Below are positions 26,268-35,394 of a DNA stretch of 64,000 bases, piece after piece. Within the stretch, counting starts at the first letter, position 1. Every line of letters begins with the position of its first letter. Position numbers and translations under genes: made by a program. Under the pieces are notes generated by a model. That model did not search any database. It had not been told where the DNA came from and saw only the letters and a program-made list of their open reading frames with translations. This DNA comes from Streptomyces pactum. Lineage in GTDB: Bacteria > Actinomycetota > Actinomycetes > Streptomycetales > Streptomycetaceae. The stretch covers positions 5,270,001 through 5,334,000 of the forward strand of contig NZ_JACYXC010000001.1 in assembly GCF_016031615.1 (NCBI RefSeq). Direction: 5' to 3'.

Positions 26268-29105
26268 TCAGCGGCCGTGGGCCGCCGCGCCCTTGACGGT
26301 CAGTTCCTCGATGCCGGGCCGGGTGTCACCGGTGGCCCGGACGGTGACCCGGACGAAGCGGGCGTCCACCGGGGGGCTGACCGTACCGGCGTCGCCCCGC
26401 GGCCGGACCGCCGTCCAGGCACGGCCGTCGCGGGAGACCTCGACGGTGTGCGCGGCGGGCCGCGGCTCCCGCCACCGGGGGCTGATGTGGGTGATCCGGT
26501 GCGGCCGGCCCAGGTCCACCGTGACGCTGCCCTGCCGGCCGTCCGGGGCCCAGAAGGTGACCGGGCTGCCGTCCACCGCGCCCACCGCGTAGGCGCCGGG
26601 GTCCTCCGAGGAGGCGGTGACCCGCGCGCAGCGGGCCAGGTTGTCGGTGGGGTCGCGGTCCGGGCGCCGGGTCTTGAGCACCGCGGGGGCCTCCGTGCTC
26701 ACCAGCAGCTCGCCCTCCGGCGCCTCGATCCGGAAGGGGTCCCCGGCGGTGAGCCGGACGGTGGTGTGCTCCGGCCCGACCGCGACGTCGAAGGTGCGGC
26801 CGTGCCAGTGCAGTCCGCGGACGGTGACACCGCCGGGCAGCTGCGGCGGCAGCAGCGGGTCCAGCACCACCCGGTCCTCCCGCCAGCGCATCCCGGTCAG
26901 GCCGTGGGTGAACACCTGGAGGAAGCCGCCCTTGCCGGTGAGGAAGTCGTGCGCGGGCCGGCCGGCAAGCTCGTCTAGTGCCCCCGCCTTCTCGCCCCGG
27001 GCCTCGGAGAACACCGCGTACGGGGCGCGGGCGAACGGCTTGATGGAGCGCAGCAGATAGCTGTACGTGGCGCAGCCCGGCTCGCCGATCTCGGCCGCCG
27101 CGACGGTGTGCGCCGAGTCGGTCATGGCCGGACCGTCGGGGTCGGCGCGGCGGGCGTAGTAGTCCAGGGTGCGGCTCTTGCGGTAGCGGTCCATGGGCCA
27201 CTCCAGCGGGTGGATGAGCAGCACCGTGTCCGCCTGTTTGATCGGCCGGGTGCCCTCGTAGCCGGCGTACTGGAGGTAGATCCCGTTCTTCTCGTCGTAG
27301 GGGATGCGCAGCCGGTCCGCGATCCGGCTCCACCGGTCGGACGCCGGCTCACCGAGGATGCGCGCCGCCTTGACGGCGTCGCGCAGCACGGTGGCGGCCC
27401 CGGCGTTGGTGAAGACCCCGTCGTCGACGTCGTTGCTGTACTCGTCCGGGCCCGCCACGTGGTTGATGGAGTACGAGCCGTCGGCGTTGGCGGTGACCCG
27501 GCTCTCCCAGAACTCGGCGATGCCCTTGAGCAGCGGCCAGCCGCGGCTGCGCAGCCAGGCGGTGTCGCCGGTGACCAGGTAGTACTGCCAGGCGGCGAGC
27601 GCGATGTCGCTCTGCAGGTGGTTCTGCATCCGGCAGTGGTCCGGGTCCACGCTGTGGCACTCGGTCGCCAGGTCGCCGGTGGCCCCGCTGGTCCACGGGT
27701 AGAACAGGCCCCGGTGGCCGAGCTTCCGCGCGTTGCGGGCGGCCGCCGGGATGGTCCGGTGGCGGTACTCCACCACCGACCGGGCCAGCTCCGGGTGGAG
27801 CGCCACCAGCCCCGGGTACATCCAGGTGTCGGCGTCCCAGAAGATCAGTCCCGCGTAGTTGTCGCTGGTCAGGCCGGCCGGCGGGATGCTGTGGGCGGTG
27901 CCGGGGCGGGTGGCGGAGTACAGCCCGTACAGCGCGGCGCGCACCCACTGCTGGAGGTCGGGGGCGCCGGGCAGCGTCACGTCCCGGCTCCACAGCCGCT
28001 GCCAGCTGCGCCGGTGCTCGGCGAAGAGCGCCGCCCAGCCGCGCTCCGCGGCCCGCCGGGACACCTCCACCGCGGTCCGGGCCGGCCGCTTCGAGGTCAG
28101 TTCGGTGTCCACGCCCACGTACTTGACGACCTCGTAGCCCCGGCCCCGGGTGACCCGGAGGGTGGCCGACTGGCGCTCGGAGAACTCCGCGGGCCGCGGC
28201 CGGGGCCGCCCGGTGACCGGGGCGGCGCCGGGACCGGCGACGAGGGTGGAGGCCACCGACCCGTCCACGCCGGTGCCCGTGGTCCGGAACCGCAGGTCCA
28301 CCGTGCTCCCGGGGGTGCCCGCCCGGCCGTCGGCGGCGTCCGGCACCGGGCCGCCGCCGGTCCGGGTGATCCGGCGGGCCCCGGCCCCGTCCAGCACGTC
28401 GGTGACGGTCGCGGTGCCGCTCCAGTGCGGCACCATCCGCAGCCGCACCGTGCCCAGGTGGGCGTGGTTGCGGTCGGCGGTGACCTCGTAGACCAGGTCG
28501 GTCTTCCGGCCGTCGGCCGCGGTCCAGGTCAGCGAGGTGCGCAGCAGGCCGCAGCGGAGGAAGAGCGTCTGCCGGTAGCCGGAGATCCGGTCGGTGGCGG
28601 TCCGGGAGGTGAAGGTGTCCCCGCCGACACCGACGTTCAGCGTGGACCAGGTGGGGATCGCCGCGTCCACCTGGAAGCCCTTGGCGACCTTGGGGTCGCG
28701 GGCGTAGAGGCCGGCGACGAAGGCGCCGTCGTAGCGCGGGGTGTAGAGCGGGTAGCCGGTCTCGTCACCGGGCGCGTCGTAGCCCATGCCGTGGGGCGGT
28801 ACGCGCTGGCCGAGCAGTCCGTTGGCGACGTACGCGTGGTACGGGTTCGCCGGGTCGATCCGGGTGCTGGTGGGGGCCCAGGCCGGATCGCCCTCGTCGG
28901 CGAGGCATGACCGGTCCGGGTGGCCGGTCGCGGTGGCCGGGGCGGTGGCCGGGGCGGGTGTCGCACCGGTCGCGAGGGCCTCGGCGGGGACGGCGATCGG
29001 GGTGAGCGCGGTCGCCGTGACGAACGCGCCCACCAGGAGGGGGGAGGCGGGACGGGCGGCGCGGGACCGCCGCCCCCTTCCTTGCGGCTGCTGGAGTCGG
29101 CGCAT
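26268..29105 (-). CDS. Secreted GH65-family glycoside hydrolase with discoidin domain
   Basis: A 945-residue exported enzyme of glycoside hydrolase family 65, the family of trehalose, maltose and kojibiose phosphorylases and acid trehalases. It has a signal peptide at 1-45 (LVGAFVTATALTPIAVPAEA). The GH65 N-terminal beta domain follows, then the (alpha/alpha)6 barrel with FWDADTWMYPGLVALHP and the proposed catalytic acid E555 in AGPDEYSND, and the segment KQADTVLLIHP. Residues about 815-945 form an F5/8 type C (discoidin) domain that likely binds carbohydrate. As it is secreted, hydrolysis is more likely than phosphorolysis, but sequence alone does not decide. Flanked by two paralogous regulators and near a sugar importer. 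Confidence 0.88.
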   Translation of the reverse strand: MRRLQQPQGRGRRSRAARPASPLLVGAFVTATALTPIAVPAEALATGATPAPATAPATATGHPDRSCLADEGDPAWAPTSTRIDPANPYHAYVANGLLGQRVPPHGMGYDAPGDETGYPLYTPRYDGAFVAGLYARDPKVAKGFQVDAAIPTWSTLNVGVGGDTFTSRTATDRISGYRQTLFLRCGLLRTSLTWTAADGRKTDLVYEVTADRNHAHLGTVRLRMVPHWSGTATVTDVLDGAGARRITRTGGGPVPDAADGRAGTPGSTVDLRFRTTGTGVDGSVASTLVAGPGAAPVTGRPRPRPAEFSERQSATLRVTRGRGYEVVKYVGVDTELTSKRPARTAVEVSRRAAERGWAALFAEHRRSWQRLWSRDVTLPGAPDLQQWVRAALYGLYSATRPGTAHSIPPAGLTSDNYAGLIFWDADTWMYPGLVALHPELARSVVEYRHRTIPAAARNARKLGHRGLFYPWTSGATGDLATECHSVDPDHCRMQNHLQSDIALAAWQYYLVTGDTAWLRSRGWPLLKGIAEFWESRVTANADGSYSINHVAGPDEYSNDVDDGVFTNAGAATVLRDAVKAARILGEPASDRWSRIADRLRIPYDEKNGIYLQYAGYEGTRPIKQADTVLLIHPLEWPMDRYRKSRTLDYYARRADPDGPAMTDSAHTVAAAEIGEPGCATYSYLLRSIKPFARAPYAVFSEARGEKAGALDELAGRPAHDFLTGKGGFLQVFTHGLTGMRWREDRVVLDPLLPPQLPGGVTVRGLHWHGRTFDVAVGPEHTTVRLTAGDPFRIEAPEGELLVSTEAPAVLKTRRPDRDPTDNLARCARVTASSEDPGAYAVGAVDGSPVTFWAPDGRQGSVTVDLGRPHRITHISPRWREPRPAAHTVEVSRDGRAWTAVRPRGDAGTVSPPVDARFVRVTVRATGDTRPGIEELTVKGAAAHGR

Positions 29106-29909
29106 CGTGCCCCTTCTGTTCGGTGCCGGCCACCGGAGTTGACCGCGCGTACGGCGTGGGCGGCCGGTCCCGGCGCTCCGCCCCGGCCGGCCGGGGCCCG
29201 CCCGGGGTCCGGTGCACACCGGCCCGGGGCGCGGCCCTGGGGATGGATAACCAGCGGGACGGAACGTCAGAAGATATGACAAATAATTCGCCTGAAGAGA
29301 GCATCGGCCGCCACCGGGCGGGTGCGGGGACGGCGTGGTGGCCGTACGGGCTGCGGGTGGCCGTGGTGGCCGTGGTGGCCCGCGGCCGGTGGCCGGGCGT
29401 CGCGTCCGGTGGCCTGCCGACCGGTGGTCTCGGGCGCCGGACGGCGGCCGTGCGGCCGGGGCGAGGCCGGACGGGGTGCGCGGCGGCTGTGCGGACGAGG
29501 GCGAGGCCGGACGGGTCGTGCGTGCGGGGGCGGATGTGCGTGCGGGGCGGGTGCTCGCGGTGCGCCTCGCGCGGCGTGGCGGGCGGCTTCCGGCCCGGGG
29601 CGCGGCGGTGCGGTGCCTGCCGGCAGGCGCGTACGGCGGGCGCGTACCGGGGCGGCGGTGGCGCGTACGGAGCGGTCGCGGCGGTGGCGCCCGGGGCGGC
29701 CGGACGGACCGGACGGGACGGCGGCGCACGGGGCGCGGGCGGAGCGCGGGGGACGGGAACGGCGGGACCGCGGGCCGTCCGGCGGGGGACGTGCACCGGG
29801 GGCCGTCCGGCGGGTGCCGCGGCCGGAGTGGCCGGCGGGCGGCCGGGGTGGCGTACGCGCGACTGCGGTCGGTGCCCGGTCCCAGGGGCCGGTGCGCGGG
29901 CTGGGCGGG
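29106..29909. other. Long intergenic region upstream of the GH65 gene, with an AT-rich patch
   Basis: 804 bases without a credible gene; frames on both strands give Arg/Gly/Ala repeats. The patch 29248-29300 is AT-rich against the rest (AAATAATTCG, AGATATGACA) and lies about 145-195 bases before the GH65 start, so it likely holds its promoter, including TTGTCA on the minus strand. The rest (29330-29880) is made of imperfect short repeats such as CGTGGTGGC and GTGCGGGGGCGG. Confidence 0.5.
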
Positions 29910-30611
29910 TCAGCCGCCGGCGCGCTCCACCCGCTCCCAGAAGTGGTCCACGATGTGCTCCAGGAACTCCCGTGCCCCGGCCGCCGCGTTGTCCCCCACC
30001 GCCCCCCGGCTCAGGGTCGCGGCCATCCGGGCCTGGTAGTCGGAGTGCAGGGACTTCAGGGCCGCCTCCAGCCGCGGGCGGGGCAGCGGGACCAGCTTGC
30101 CGATCTTCTTCACATACGCCTGCCAGCGGGTCTCCACCGCGGAGTTCAGCAACCCCGCCAGCTGCTTGTCCCGCCCGGTGACCTGGAAGAACGACGGCAG
30201 CGGCAGGCGCAGGACCTCGGCCAGTTTGGTGGCCTGGCTGTCGTTGCCGGTCCACGTGCCGGACTGTTCCATGCGCTCGTAGTCATGGGGGTCCATCCCG
30301 ATGCGCATCGCCACGTCGATGGGGGCCAGGCCCTGGGCCACCCGGTGTTCGCGCAGGGTGCTGGGCGCGCCCAGCAGGTCACCGGGGGAGCACCACAGGG
30401 CTCCGGCGAGCGCCATCAGTTCCGTTTCGCTGGGGAACGCCTCGCCCAGTTCCCAGGCGGCCACCGTGGCCGGCGGGACCTGGAGCCCGTAGGCGGCGTG
30501 GATGCCGTAGGAGACGTGGGCGTGGGTCATGCCCAGGGCCTCGCGGAGTCGGCGCGCGGCATTGGGATCAAACGACGGGTTCCGGGGCTCGGCCGTATAG
30601 GACGGGTGCAC
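29910..30611 (-). CDS. Tandem helix-turn-helix regulator
   Basis: A 233-residue regulator, paralog of the 25062-25748 gene. First HTH: FDPNAARRLREALGMTHAHV to VAAWELGEAFPSETELMALA. Second HTH: TLREHRVAQGLAPIDVAMRI to about residue 130. The C-terminal part carries SAVETRWQAYVKKIGKLVPL, matching the paralog. I chose GTG 30611 because the homologous region begins ten residues later and because a palindrome at 30656-30668 would otherwise contain the start codon; ATG 30668 or 30662 remain possible. It follows the sugar ABC genes on the same strand, 84 bases away, and precedes the GH65 gene. Confidence 0.75.
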   Translation of the reverse strand: MHPSYTAEPRNPSFDPNAARRLREALGMTHAHVSYGIHAAYGLQVPPATVAAWELGEAFPSETELMALAGALWCSPGDLLGAPSTLREHRVAQGLAPIDVAMRIGMDPHDYERMEQSGTWTGNDSQATKLAEVLRLPLPSFFQVTGRDKQLAGLLNSAVETRWQAYVKKIGKLVPLPRPRLEAALKSLHSDYQARMAATLSRGAVGDNAAAGAREFLEHIVDHFWERVERAGG

Positions 30612-30655
30612 AAGAGAACCGTAACCGTACGCCCGTAGGGGTGACCGAACGCGAG

Positions 30656-30668
30656 ATGACATCGTCAT
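30656..30668. promoter_or_regulatory. Inverted repeat ATGAC-ATC-GTCAT upstream of the tandem-HTH regulator
   Basis: A perfect 5-base-arm repeat 45-57 bases before the preferred GTG start. It sits in the gap to the ABC permease gene and is a candidate autoregulatory site. Confidence 0.35.
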
Positions 30669-30695
30669 GACCCTGCCACCGATGCGGGGTGCCGG

Positions 30696-31595
30696 TCAGC
30701 CCTTGACGGCGCCGCCCAGCGCGAAGCCGCCGCCCAGCCGCCGCGCGACGATGACGTACAGGAGAACCACGGGTGTCGAGTAGAGAATCGAGAACGCCGC
30801 GAGCTGCCCGTACACCACCGAGCCGTAGTTGCCGAAGAAGGTGAAGATGGTGACCGAGGCCGGCATGAGGTCCGGAGACAGCAGCAGCATGAAGGGGACA
30901 AAGAAGTTTCCCCACATCATGATGAAGCAGTAGACGGTGACCACCCCGACGCCCGGCGCCATGAGCGGCAGGACCACCGCGGTCAGCGTCCGGAACCACG
31001 AGGCGCCGTCGGTCCAGGCCGCCTCCTCCAGGCTCACCGGCACCGCGTCCATGAAGTTCTTCATCAGCCAGATGGCGAACGGCAGTTCCGAGGCGGCCAG
31101 GAACAGGGCGGTGCCGTACCGGGTGTCGATCAGCTCGACCTGGACGAACAGACCGTACACCGGAATCATGATCGCGGTGATCGGCAGGCAGGTGGTGAAC
31201 AGCACGGTGAGCAGGTACGGGCGCACCAGCCGCGACCGGTACCGCGACAGCGGGTAGGCCGCCAGCGCCGCGCAGCACACCGTGACCGCCGCCGCCCCGC
31301 CGCACAGCAGCAGGCTGTTGACCATCGGGGTGAAGGTCATCTCCTCGTTCCACACCGCCGAGAAGTTCCCGCCGGTCGGAGGGGACGGCACGTCCGTGCG
31401 CAGCGTCGCCTCCCGGTCCACCGAGGCGAGCACCAGCCACACCAGCGGCGCCGCGAACGCCGCGGCCACCGCCAGCAGCGCGGCGTCCGCCGCCAGCCGC
31501 CGCCGCACCCTGCGGTCGCGGAACCGGCCCGTGACACCCCCCGGTGCCCGACCCCGCGGCGGCCGCGGTGCCGCACCGCGCCCCGGGGCGCTCAC
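30696..31595 (-). CDS. Carbohydrate ABC transporter permease (MalG type)
   Basis: An inner-membrane permease of 299 residues with six helices and the cytoplasmic EAA loop EEAAWTDGASWFRTLTAVVL, which contacts the ATPase. It is the last of three genes (binding protein, MalF-type, MalG-type). It starts with GTG 31595 overlapping the MalF-type stop (GTGA). No ATPase gene is present; in streptomycetes a shared ATPase, MsiK, normally energises such importers. The sugar is unknown, though the GH65 gene nearby suggests an alpha-glucoside. Confidence 0.92.
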   Translation of the reverse strand: MSAPGRGAAPRPPRGRAPGGVTGRFRDRRVRRRLAADAALLAVAAAFAAPLVWLVLASVDREATLRTDVPSPPTGGNFSAVWNEEMTFTPMVNSLLLCGGAAAVTVCCAALAAYPLSRYRSRLVRPYLLTVLFTTCLPITAIMIPVYGLFVQVELIDTRYGTALFLAASELPFAIWLMKNFMDAVPVSLEEAAWTDGASWFRTLTAVVLPLMAPGVGVVTVYCFIMMWGNFFVPFMLLLSPDLMPASVTIFTFFGNYGSVVYGQLAAFSILYSTPVVLLYVIVARRLGGGFALGGAVKG

Positions 31596-32479
31596 CGGGT
31601 CTCCTCGCGCAGCAGCCGCAGGTACACCGTCGCGAACACCGCGCCGACCAGCAGCAACAGCAGCGCGATCGCGGTGCCGTAGCCGATCAGGCTCTTCAGG
31701 AACGCCTGGTCGTACATGAACACCGGCAGGGTCTGGCTGCGGTTGCCCGGCCCGCCGCGCGTCATCGCCCAGATCAGCCCGAACACCGAGAGCGTCTGGA
31801 GGGTGTTGAGCATCAGGTTGGTGCCGATGGCACGGCGGATCACCGGCAGCGTCACGTACCACAGCCGGCGCACCCCGCTCGCCCCGTCCACCTCGGCGGC
31901 CTCCTCGACCTCCTTGGGCACCGCGTCCAGCGCAGCCGAGTAGACCAGCATGGAGAACGCCGTGCCGCGCCAGACGTTGGCGAAAGACACGGCCAGGATG
32001 GGCAGCGTGAACAGCCAGTTCTGGGCGGGCAGCCCGAGCTGGTCCAGCACCGCGTTCAAGGTGCCCTCGCGGCGGAAGAACGCGTACAGCAGGAAGCCCG
32101 CCACGATCTCCGGCAGCACCCACGCGGCGATCACCACCGCCCCGGTCAGGATGCGCACCGGCCGGGAGGCGCGGCGCATCAGCACCGCCAGCGCCAGCCC
32201 CAGGGTGTTCTGCCCGATCACCGAGGAGACGATGGTGAACACCAGGGTGAGCACCACGGCGTTGCGGAAGTCCGGGTCGCCGAAGGCCCGCCGGAAGTTG
32301 TCCAGCCCCACGAAGGAGGTGGACGAGGAGCCGGTCAGCCGCATGTCGGTGAGGGCGAGGTAGACGCAGTAGCAGATCGGCCCGCCCAGGAAGAGCAGCA
32401 GCAGCACGGTCGCCGGCGCCAGCGGCAGCCAGCGCAGCGGCCGGCGGCGGGGCGCGGTGCGGAGCCCGGCGCCGGTCAT
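31592..32479 (-). CDS. Carbohydrate ABC transporter permease (MalF type)
   Basis: A 295-residue permease with six membrane helices, beginning with RWLPLAPATVLLLLFLGG. The EAA loop reads EEAAEVDGASGVRRLWYVTL. It overlaps the binding-protein gene by ATGA at its start and the MalG-type gene by GTGA at its end, so the three are translated as a coupled operon. Confidence 0.92.
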   Translation of the reverse strand: MTGAGLRTAPRRRPLRWLPLAPATVLLLLFLGGPICYCVYLALTDMRLTGSSSTSFVGLDNFRRAFGDPDFRNAVVLTLVFTIVSSVIGQNTLGLALAVLMRRASRPVRILTGAVVIAAWVLPEIVAGFLLYAFFRREGTLNAVLDQLGLPAQNWLFTLPILAVSFANVWRGTAFSMLVYSAALDAVPKEVEEAAEVDGASGVRRLWYVTLPVIRRAIGTNLMLNTLQTLSVFGLIWAMTRGGPGNRSQTLPVFMYDQAFLKSLIGYGTAIALLLLLVGAVFATVYLRLLREETR

Positions 32480-33837
32480 CGGTCCCGCTTCACCACGGCG
32501 CCGCCGGTGATGTCCCGCAGCGCCGCGTCGTAGCCGGCGGCCGCCTCGGCGGGGGAGGCGTCGCCGGTGGTCACCGCCTCCATCGCCTCACCGATCGCGG
32601 AGGACACCTGCGGGTAGACCGGGAGCGCCGGCCGGTAGTGGGTGTGGCGCACCAGCTGGGTGAAGAACTCGACCCCGGGCATCGAGCGCCGGTACTCCGG
32701 GTCGGCGGCGACGTCCTCGCGGACGGCGATCTGCGCCCCGACCACCGCCCATCTGACAGCGTTGTCCCTGCGTTGGGCGGTGGTGACGAACGACCAGGCC
32801 AGCTCCGGCTTGCCGGAGCGCGCGGAGATCGCCCACGCCCAGCCGCCGGACATGCTCACCCGGCCCGGCGGGGCGCCGGTCCGGGTCGGCATCGGCGCCT
32901 GGCCCAGCAGCTGCGACCACTGCGGCCACGGCTTGCCGCCGGACTCGATCCAGTGCTGGCCCATCCACGATCCGTCCAGCGCGATGGCCAGCTTGCCCTC
33001 CGGCAGCCACTCGTTGGCGACGTTGGTGCCCACGTTGGCGTCGAGCGCGTCGGAGACGTCCGGGCCGAGCTTCTCGTCGTAGACGGTCCGGATGAACTCC
33101 AGCGACTGCCGGAACCCCGCGCCGCCGACCACCCACTTCTTCGCGCCCGGGTCGTACAGCGGGTCCGGGCCGGTGCCGTACAGCAGCATCTCGAACCCCT
33201 GCATCACCGCCGTCTCGCCGGGCGCCTTGCCGGTGTAGACGTTCAGCGGGACGACGCCGGGGACCTTCCGCTTGACGGTCCGGGCCGCGTCGAGGATGTC
33301 CGCCCAGTTCTTCGGCCGCCAGTCGCCGGGCAGTCCGGCCTTGGCGAAGATGTCCTTGTTGAACCACAGCCCGCGGGTGTCGGTGCCGTCCGGGACCCCG
33401 TACGTCCGGCCGTCCTCGCCCCGGGTCGCGCGCCGGGCGCTGTCCAGGTACCGCTCCCACTCCGGCCACTTCGCCAGGTGGTCGTCGAGCGGGCGCAGGT
33501 ACCCGGCCTCGATGTCGGAGCCGATCCGGAAGGTGTCCTCGTGCACCACGTCCGGCGCGGTCCGCGCCGACCGCATCATCTGCTGCACCTTGACGGAGTA
33601 GTCCGTCTCGGTCGCCTGGATCGGGATGAGCTTGACCTTCTTGCCGGGGTTCGCCTTCTCGAACTGCCTCTTGACCCCGGCGAGGTACTCGTCCTTGAAC
33701 CGGTTGGCGTTGTCGGTGCTGCGGTTGTAGACGACCTTGACGGTGTCCGGGTCGCCGCCCGGCCCGCTCCCGCACGCGGTCAGGCCCGCGGTGGCGACGA
33801 GGGCGGCGGCGAGGGCCAGCGGAGCGGTGGGGCGCAC
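32476..33837 (-). CDS. Extracellular sugar-binding lipoprotein of an ABC importer
   Basis: A 453-residue solute-binding protein of the MalE-like cluster. Signal peptide with lipobox AGLTAC (lipidated C22), then a type 1 periplasmic-binding fold (VKVVYNRSTDNANRF, DTRGLWFNKDIFAKAGLP, GKLAIALDGSWMGQHW). The start is GTG 33837, preceded by AGGAGG at good spacing; longer frames upstream are Arg/Gly-rich. It captures the sugar for the two permeases downstream. Substrate not deducible from sequence. Confidence 0.92.
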   Translation of the reverse strand: MRPTAPLALAAALVATAGLTACGSGPGGDPDTVKVVYNRSTDNANRFKDEYLAGVKRQFEKANPGKKVKLIPIQATETDYSVKVQQMMRSARTAPDVVHEDTFRIGSDIEAGYLRPLDDHLAKWPEWERYLDSARRATRGEDGRTYGVPDGTDTRGLWFNKDIFAKAGLPGDWRPKNWADILDAARTVKRKVPGVVPLNVYTGKAPGETAVMQGFEMLLYGTGPDPLYDPGAKKWVVGGAGFRQSLEFIRTVYDEKLGPDVSDALDANVGTNVANEWLPEGKLAIALDGSWMGQHWIESGGKPWPQWSQLLGQAPMPTRTGAPPGRVSMSGGWAWAISARSGKPELAWSFVTTAQRRDNAVRWAVVGAQIAVREDVAADPEYRRSMPGVEFFTQLVRHTHYRPALPVYPQVSSAIGEAMEAVTTGDASPAEAAAGYDAALRDITGGAVVKRDR

Positions 33838-34050
33838 GGCACGACCTCCTGGGAGCCTCGGGGGCTGTGCGGTGACCGTATGGTCGCGGTGAGTGAAACG
33901 CAATCCCCGTGACCGGGTGGACGCGGCGCGTCCGCCGGCTCGTCCGGCGCCGGGCGCCGTGCGCTCCGGGTGCGCGCCCCGGTGCCCGCCCGGGCGGGCG
34001 GCGCGGGGAGTGACGTCGGGGCGCACGGCGACGGGGTACGTGGCTACCCG

Positions 34051-34737
34051 TCAGGCGCCGGGCAGCCAGCGGTAGACCAGCTCCGGGCGGCCCACCTGGC
34101 CGTACTGCGGGGTGCGGGCCGCCCGGCCGGAGGCCACCAGGTGTTCCAGGTAGCGGCGGGCGGTGATCCGGGAGATGCCCACCGCCTCCGCCGTGGCCGC
34201 CGCGGACAGGCCGCCCTCGGCGGCCCGGAGGCTGCCGGTCACCGCGCGCAGGGTGGCCTGGGTCAGGCCCTTGGGCAGCGCGGCCGGCTGCGGTGCGCGG
34301 AGCGCGGCGAGGGCCCGGTCCACCTCGTCCTGCCCGCTGGCCTCCCCGGCGCTCGCCCGGAACTCCGCGTACCGCAGCAGCCGGTCCCGGAGCGTGGCGA
34401 AGGCGAACGGCTTCAGCACGTACTGCACCACGCCGAGCGACACGCCCTCCCGCACCACCGCCAGGTCCCGCGCCGAGGTGACGGCGATCACGTCCGCGGT
34501 GTGGCCGGCGGCGCGCAGCGTACGCATCAGGCGCAGGCCGTGCCCGTCGGGGAGGTAGAAGTCGAGCAGCAGCAGGTCCGCCGGTGACCGCTCCAGCTGC
34601 CGCAGCGCGGCGCCGCCGGAGTGCACCGCGCCGGCCACCCGGAAGCCGGGCACCCGGGAGACGTACAGGGCGTGCGCGTCCGCCGCCACCGGGTCGTCCT
34701 CGACGACCAGCACGCTGATCTCGGTCGGCGTGCCCAT
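34051..34737 (-). CDS. CitB/DcuR-type response regulator
   Basis: A 228-residue two-component response regulator. The receiver domain (1-125) has acidic residues E13, D14 and D15, phosphorylation site D59 (LLLLDFYLPDG) and the lysine of YVLKPF. The C-terminal DNA-binding domain belongs to the CitB type (AATAEAVGISRITARRYLEH). Its partner should be the CitA/DcuS-like kinase upstream on the same strand, separated by 657 bases. Together they probably sense C4-dicarboxylates or citrate and control the divergent dctA gene. Confidence 0.9.
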   Translation of the reverse strand: MGTPTEISVLVVEDDPVAADAHALYVSRVPGFRVAGAVHSGGAALRQLERSPADLLLLDFYLPDGHGLRLMRTLRAAGHTADVIAVTSARDLAVVREGVSLGVVQYVLKPFAFATLRDRLLRYAEFRASAGEASGQDEVDRALAALRAPQPAALPKGLTQATLRAVTGSLRAAEGGLSAAATAEAVGISRITARRYLEHLVASGRAARTPQYGQVGRPELVYRWLPGA

Positions 34738-35394
34738 GGGAAACCTGCCTTTCCAGCGGGCCGGCGCCCGGGAGCCGGCCGCGGTCGGTGAGACCGGCCG
34801 CGCGGCGCCGGGGGGACGGTCGCGGCGCGGGCCGCGCCGGGGTGCGGGCCGGGCGGGGTCCGCCGACGCGGCGGTCGCGCATCCTATGACGGCGGAAGCC
34901 GTCCGGGCGATGCCCGGAGCCGCCCGGATGCGACCGGCCGCGCCCGGTATCCGCCCGTTCGGGCCGCCGTGCCCGAACCGGTACCCGGGCCCGTACGCTC
35001 TTCGCCGCCGCTCGTCACCGGGTCCGTACGTCCTCGCCGCCCGTGCCGCCGCTCGTGCCTGGGCCCGTCGTCCGCCGCCGTTCGTACCCCTCGGCCGGCA
35101 CGGGCACCTGACCGGGCGCCACCGGGAGCCGGGGCCGCGCCCCTGTACCCCACCGGGGCCGCGCCCCCGTACCCCCCGCCGGGGCAGCCGCGCCGCCGTC
35201 CGTCCCGCACGTCACCCCGGCGGTGCCGTGCCCCCCGATGCCCCCGGTCGCCGCCCGGGCCGGTGTCCGCACGCCCTTCACCGCCCCGCCGCCCGTATCC
35301 GCGGACCGGCGCGGGCGCCTGACCAGGCGTCACCGGGGCGGGGCCGTACCCCCGCCACCCGACGCCCGCCACCCGGCGCCGGGGCGGGCGCCGT
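34738..35394. other. Gap between sensor kinase and response regulator genes
   Basis: 657 bases of GC-rich sequence. Frames through it (for example 34884-35372 on the minus strand) yield Gly/Arg-rich repeats such as RGYG and GTGARP, not a protein family. It contains imperfect direct repeats around GGGGCGCGGCCCCGGT and CGTACCCCCGCC. Kinase and regulator genes of this type are usually adjacent or overlapping, so the gap is unusual. The response regulator may have its own promoter here, but none was recognised. Confidence 0.45.

Noticed and set aside
29123..30181. 352-codon plus-strand frame upstream of the GH65 gene
   Set aside because: Gly/Arg/Ala repeats from repeat DNA and antisense of the tandem-HTH regulator gene; no family features.
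34884..35372. Possible 162-residue protein between the response regulator and kinase genes
   Set aside because: Composed of RGYG/GTGARP-like repeats, no ribosome site, no hydrophobic core. Treated as intergenic repeats.
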